In this document: positions 14,794 to 17,384 of the stretch, one piece after another
Position numbering within the stretch: the first letter of the stretch is position 1
Layout: each line of letters begins with the position of its first letter
Assembly (NCBI GenBank): GCA_900548315.1
Contig: URJU01000026.1
Location: 1-17,384, forward strand
Direction: 5' to 3'
DNA: 17,384 nucleotides
From: an uncultured Coprococcus sp.
Lineage (GTDB): Bacteria > Bacillota > Clostridia > Lachnospirales > Lachnospiraceae
Made by a program: the position numbers and the translations under genes
The notes under the pieces: model-generated
What the model saw: only the letters and a program-made list of their open reading frames with translations
The model's database searches: none
What the model was told of the DNA's origin: nothing

Positions 14794-16023
14794 ATGAAAG
14801 ACAATTGTATAGTTGCTCAGTCAGGCGGTCCTACAGTAGCGATAAACGCATCACTGGCAGGTGTTATAGACGGAGTCAAAAAAAGCAAAAAGTTTACAAG
14901 AGTATATGGTGCTATCCACGGAATCCAAGGAGTACTGGACAATAACTTCATAGATTTGTCCCTCATGGCACTATCCAAATTCCCACTTGTGAACACACTG
15001 GAACTCTCACCAGCTATGTATCTAGGATCATGCAGATATAAACTTCCTGATTTTGAAGTTGACTCAAAACCATACGAGATCATATTTGACCGATTTGAGG
15101 AGTATAAAGTTGCCGCTTTCTTCTATATCGGCGGCAATGACTCTATGGATACAGTTGATAAGCTCAGCAAATACGCAAAAAAAATCGGTTCAGATGTAAA
15201 GATCATCGGTATACCGAAGACTATCGACAACGATCTGTGCCATACAGACCACACTCCCGGATTTGGTTCAGCAGCCAAGTATGTAGCATCTACAATGTTA
15301 GAGATTGCACACGACACTTACATCTATCAAATACCTAGTGTAGTTATCGTTGAGATCATGGGACGCGATGCTGGATGGCTCACCGCAGCCTCATGCCTTG
15401 CAAGAAACGACTACAGCCCGGCTCCTCATCTCATCTATCTTCCTGAGGTCGACTTTGATGAAGATCAATTTATAGATGATATAAAGAATGTATTAAAGAC
15501 TTCTAGATGTGTCATAGTTGCTGTATCTGAAGGTATACACGACAAAGACGGAAATTACATCAGCGCCACAGCTGCTGTAGCTGACAAATTTGGTCACGCT
15601 CAGCTCAGTGGAACCGGAAAGGCACTTGAAAGCCTTGTGAAGGACAGAATGGACATAAAGGTTCGTTCAATAGAGCTGAATGTTCTTCAAAGATGTGCCG
15701 CCCACATTTCCTCAAGAACCGATATCAATGAGTCATTTGCCCTCGGACAGGCTGCTGTAAAGTATGCAGCAGATGGTATGACAGCTGTTATGTCTACTAT
15801 AAAGAGAATTTCCAACGATCCTTACCAGTGGATCATTGAGCCTGAAAACGTAGCTCTCATCGCCAATCAGGCAAAGGCTATTCCTCTTGAATGGATCACA
15901 CCTGAAAAGAATGATGTCACATCTGAGATGGAAGCATATCTCAGGCCACTCATAATCGGTGAGGTTTCCCTGCAGTACAAGGACGGACTTCCAATGTATC
16001 TGCCGGTGAACCATCTGCTTTAA
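14794..16023 (+). CDS. Diphosphate--fructose-6-phosphate 1-phosphotransferase (PPi-dependent phosphofructokinase)
   Basis: The enzyme phosphorylates fructose 6-phosphate to fructose 1,6-bisphosphate, probably using pyrophosphate, which makes the step reversible. The 409-residue protein opens with 'IVAQSGGPTVAINASLAG', the phosphoryl-donor loop. Two positions that separate donors point to PPi. 'GGNDS' (113-117) has Asp where ATP enzymes have Gly in GGDGS. 'PKTIDND' (141-147) has Lys where ATP enzymes have Gly. 'EIMGRDAGWL' (187-196) is the conserved sugar-phosphate motif. GGNDS instead of the more common GGDDS suggests the longer PPi clade found in Clostridia. AAAGGAG lies ten bases before the ATG. 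No other glycolytic gene is next to it. Confidence 0.93.
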   Translation: MKDNCIVAQSGGPTVAINASLAGVIDGVKKSKKFTRVYGAIHGIQGVLDNNFIDLSLMALSKFPLVNTLELSPAMYLGSCRYKLPDFEVDSKPYEIIFDRFEEYKVAAFFYIGGNDSMDTVDKLSKYAKKIGSDVKIIGIPKTIDNDLCHTDHTPGFGSAAKYVASTMLEIAHDTYIYQIPSVVIVEIMGRDAGWLTAASCLARNDYSPAPHLIYLPEVDFDEDQFIDDIKNVLKTSRCVIVAVSEGIHDKDGNYISATAAVADKFGHAQLSGTGKALESLVKDRMDIKVRSIELNVLQRCAAHISSRTDINESFALGQAAVKYAADGMTAVMSTIKRISNDPYQWIIEPENVALIANQAKAIPLEWITPEKNDVTSEMEAYLRPLIIGEVSLQYKDGLPMYLPVNHLL

Positions 16024-16024
16024 G

Positions 16025-16126
16025 AAAAACGAATGCCCATTGAAACAGAAAGATGTATATATACCCCTCAGTCGTCTGTACTATCGATTGCGGGGTATAT
16101 ATAAATTTTTTTTGTTTTCAATGGGC
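16025..16126 (-). terminator. Outer hairpin of a nested bidirectional terminator, serving gltD
   Basis: GCCCATTGAAAC (16035-16046) pairs with 16114-16126 (one bulged T). On the minus strand the hairpin is followed by ATTCGTTTTTC (T-run complement of 16025-16029). It encloses the plus-strand terminator of the phosphofructokinase gene. Confidence 0.6.
16056..16113 (+). terminator. Inner hairpin terminator of phosphofructokinase
   Basis: TATATATACCCC (16056-16067) pairs perfectly with 16092-16103, followed by AA and eight T (16106-16113). The loop is 24 bases. Confidence 0.85.
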
Positions 16127-16165
16127 CGCACCGGCTGTTGATGATATATATTTATTTTGTGTACC

Positions 16166-17337
16166 CTACTGCAGATTCGTGTATCCGAGCAGCAGCTCTT
16201 CAACTGCCATGGCTGCCTCGCGGCCTTCTCTGATAGCCCATACAACCAGTGACTGACCTCTGTGCATGTCTCCTGCTACAAATACCTTTGGTACATTGGT
16301 TGTATAAGAGTTTGGACATGGTGTCTTGACATTTGTCCTCTCGTTGAGTTCTACACCAAAGCTCTCTGCCACATATGTCTGGCATCCGAGGAAACCTGCT
16401 GCGATGAGTACAACGTCACAGTCAACGATATACTCGCTTCCCTCTATCTCTGTCATAGACATTCTTCCAGTCTCAGAATTCTTTTTCCAGTCGAGTTTCA
16501 CGCACTTGGCGGCCTTGACATTTCCATCCTTGTCCTTGATGAATTCCTTGACTGTAGTCTCATATATTCTAGGATCATGTCCATATACTGCTATAGCCTC
16601 CTGCTGACCGTAATCTGTCTTGCAGATCTTCGGCCACTCCGGCCATGGATTGTCAGGTGTTCTCGTGTCAGGTGCCTTTGGCATCATCTCAAGCTGTGTC
16701 ACGCTGACAGCACCCTCGCGGACTGCTGTTCCCACACAGTCATTTCCTGTATCACCGCCTCCGATGACGAGGACATTCTTGCCCTTGCAGTTCACGAACT
16801 GCTTATCTGCAAAGCCTGAATTGACAAGACTCATTGTGGTTGTCTTGAGGAAATCAACAGCGAAGTAGATTCCCTTCGCATCCCTTCCAGGTGCCTTGAT
16901 ATCTCTAGGATTGGCTGCACCACAGGCAAGCACAACTGCGTCATATTCCTTGAGCAGCTCCTCAGCCTTCACATACTTGAGGTTCTTATTCTTAAGGTAT
17001 CCAGTCATCTGGTCATCCTTAGGACACACAGCCTTTGCAGATGCCTTTCCGGTTGCTACCTCTGTGTTTAATACGAACTTTATTCCTCTCTTCTTCATGA
17101 CATCTATTCTTCTGTCTATGATCTGTTTCTCAAGTTTCATGTTTGGAATACCATACATGAGAAGTCCGCCTGGTCTGTCACTTCTCTCATACACAGTCAC
17201 GTCATGACCTCTGCCGATCAGCTGATCTGCCACTGCAAGTCCCGAAGGGCCTGAACCTATGACTGCCACTTTCTTGCCAGAGTGAACCTTTGGCTGAGCA
17301 TCATTTACGAGGTCATTTGCAAATGCATATTCTATGA
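16166..17337 (-). CDS. gltD: Glutamate synthase small subunit (GltD), N-terminus lost at contig edge
   Basis: GltD passes electrons from NADPH through FAD and iron-sulfur clusters to the large GltB subunit, which makes glutamate from glutamine and 2-oxoglutarate. The frame is open through to the adapter boundary, so the GTG at 17269 is an internal valine, not a start. There are 389 codons before the stop. They cover the FAD-binding loop 'VAVIGSGPSGLAVADQL', 'YGIPNMKLEKQIIDRRID', the NADPH loop 'GGGDTGNDCVGTAVREGA' and the C-terminal flavin motif 'VFVAGDMHRGQSLVVWAIRE'. About 100 N-terminal residues with the cysteine-rich cluster domain are missing. It converges on the phosphofructokinase gene and shares a nested terminator with it. 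gltB would be expected just upstream, outside the contig. Confidence 0.94.
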
Positions 17338-17384
17338 CTGTCTCTTATACACATCTCCGAGCCCACGAGACGCGTAGTAATCTC
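17338..17384 (-). other. Nextera adapter with i7 index, not genomic
   Basis: The 19-base mosaic end CTGTCTCTTATACACATCT (17338-17356) is followed by CCGAGCCCACGAGAC (17357-17371), an 8-base index GCGTAGTA (17372-17379) and ATCTC, the start of the P7 flow-cell sequence. From memory the index matches Nextera XT N719 (unverified). Confidence 0.98.

Noticed and set aside
16166..17269. GTG at 17269 as the gltD start.
   Set aside because: The frame stays open to the contig edge with gltD-like sequence, and a complete GltD needs the missing cysteine-rich domain.

Overview
This window is a whole assembly contig, not a clean genomic slice. Bases 1-34 and 17338-17384 are Illumina Nextera transposase adapter, so real genomic DNA runs from 35 to 17337 and the genes at both ends are cut by the contig edge. 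Gene content points to a low-to-mid GC, endospore-lineage Clostridia, most likely Lachnospiraceae (Coprococcus-like, a tentative impression): Phe T-box in front of pheST, PPi-type phosphofructokinase, SpoIID/LytB-family protein, class II EPSP synthase and a Firmicutes-type 6S RNA.

Layout. 35-448 (-): N-terminal part of an M18 metalloaminopeptidase. 704-3203 (+): tyrA and aroA, two aromatic amino acid biosynthesis genes, closed by a long-armed hairpin. 3380-6929 (-): queA, then an alpha/beta hydrolase, a DUF2752 membrane protein, a LURP-one-like protein and an anchored extracytoplasmic protein of unknown function, all one way with short gaps or an overlap. 7054-10564 (-): pheS-pheT (phenylalanyl-tRNA synthetase) under a tRNA-Phe T-box (specifier UUC, acceptor-pairing UGGU) whose promoter overlaps the stop codon of the gene before it. 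11116-13702 (-): a SpoIID/LytB-domain protein followed by a YihY/BrkB membrane protein. 13790-13969 (-): 6S RNA with its own promoter and terminator. 14158-16023 (+): a small anchored protein of unknown family and a PPi-dependent phosphofructokinase. 16166-17337 (-): gltD, glutamate synthase small subunit, missing its N-terminus.

How the parts relate. Most genes are housekeeping: aromatic amino acid synthesis, phenylalanine tRNA charging controlled by uncharged tRNA-Phe, queuosine tRNA modification, glycolysis and ammonia assimilation. The least explained piece is a 167-bp element at 10632-10798, between the T-box terminator and pheS. Its ends pair with each other, and nearly all of the interior folds into three more hairpins, giving a compact four-helix junction. 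It could be a structured RNA in the pheS leader or a MITE-like palindromic insertion. Several membrane or secreted proteins of unknown function are described individually.
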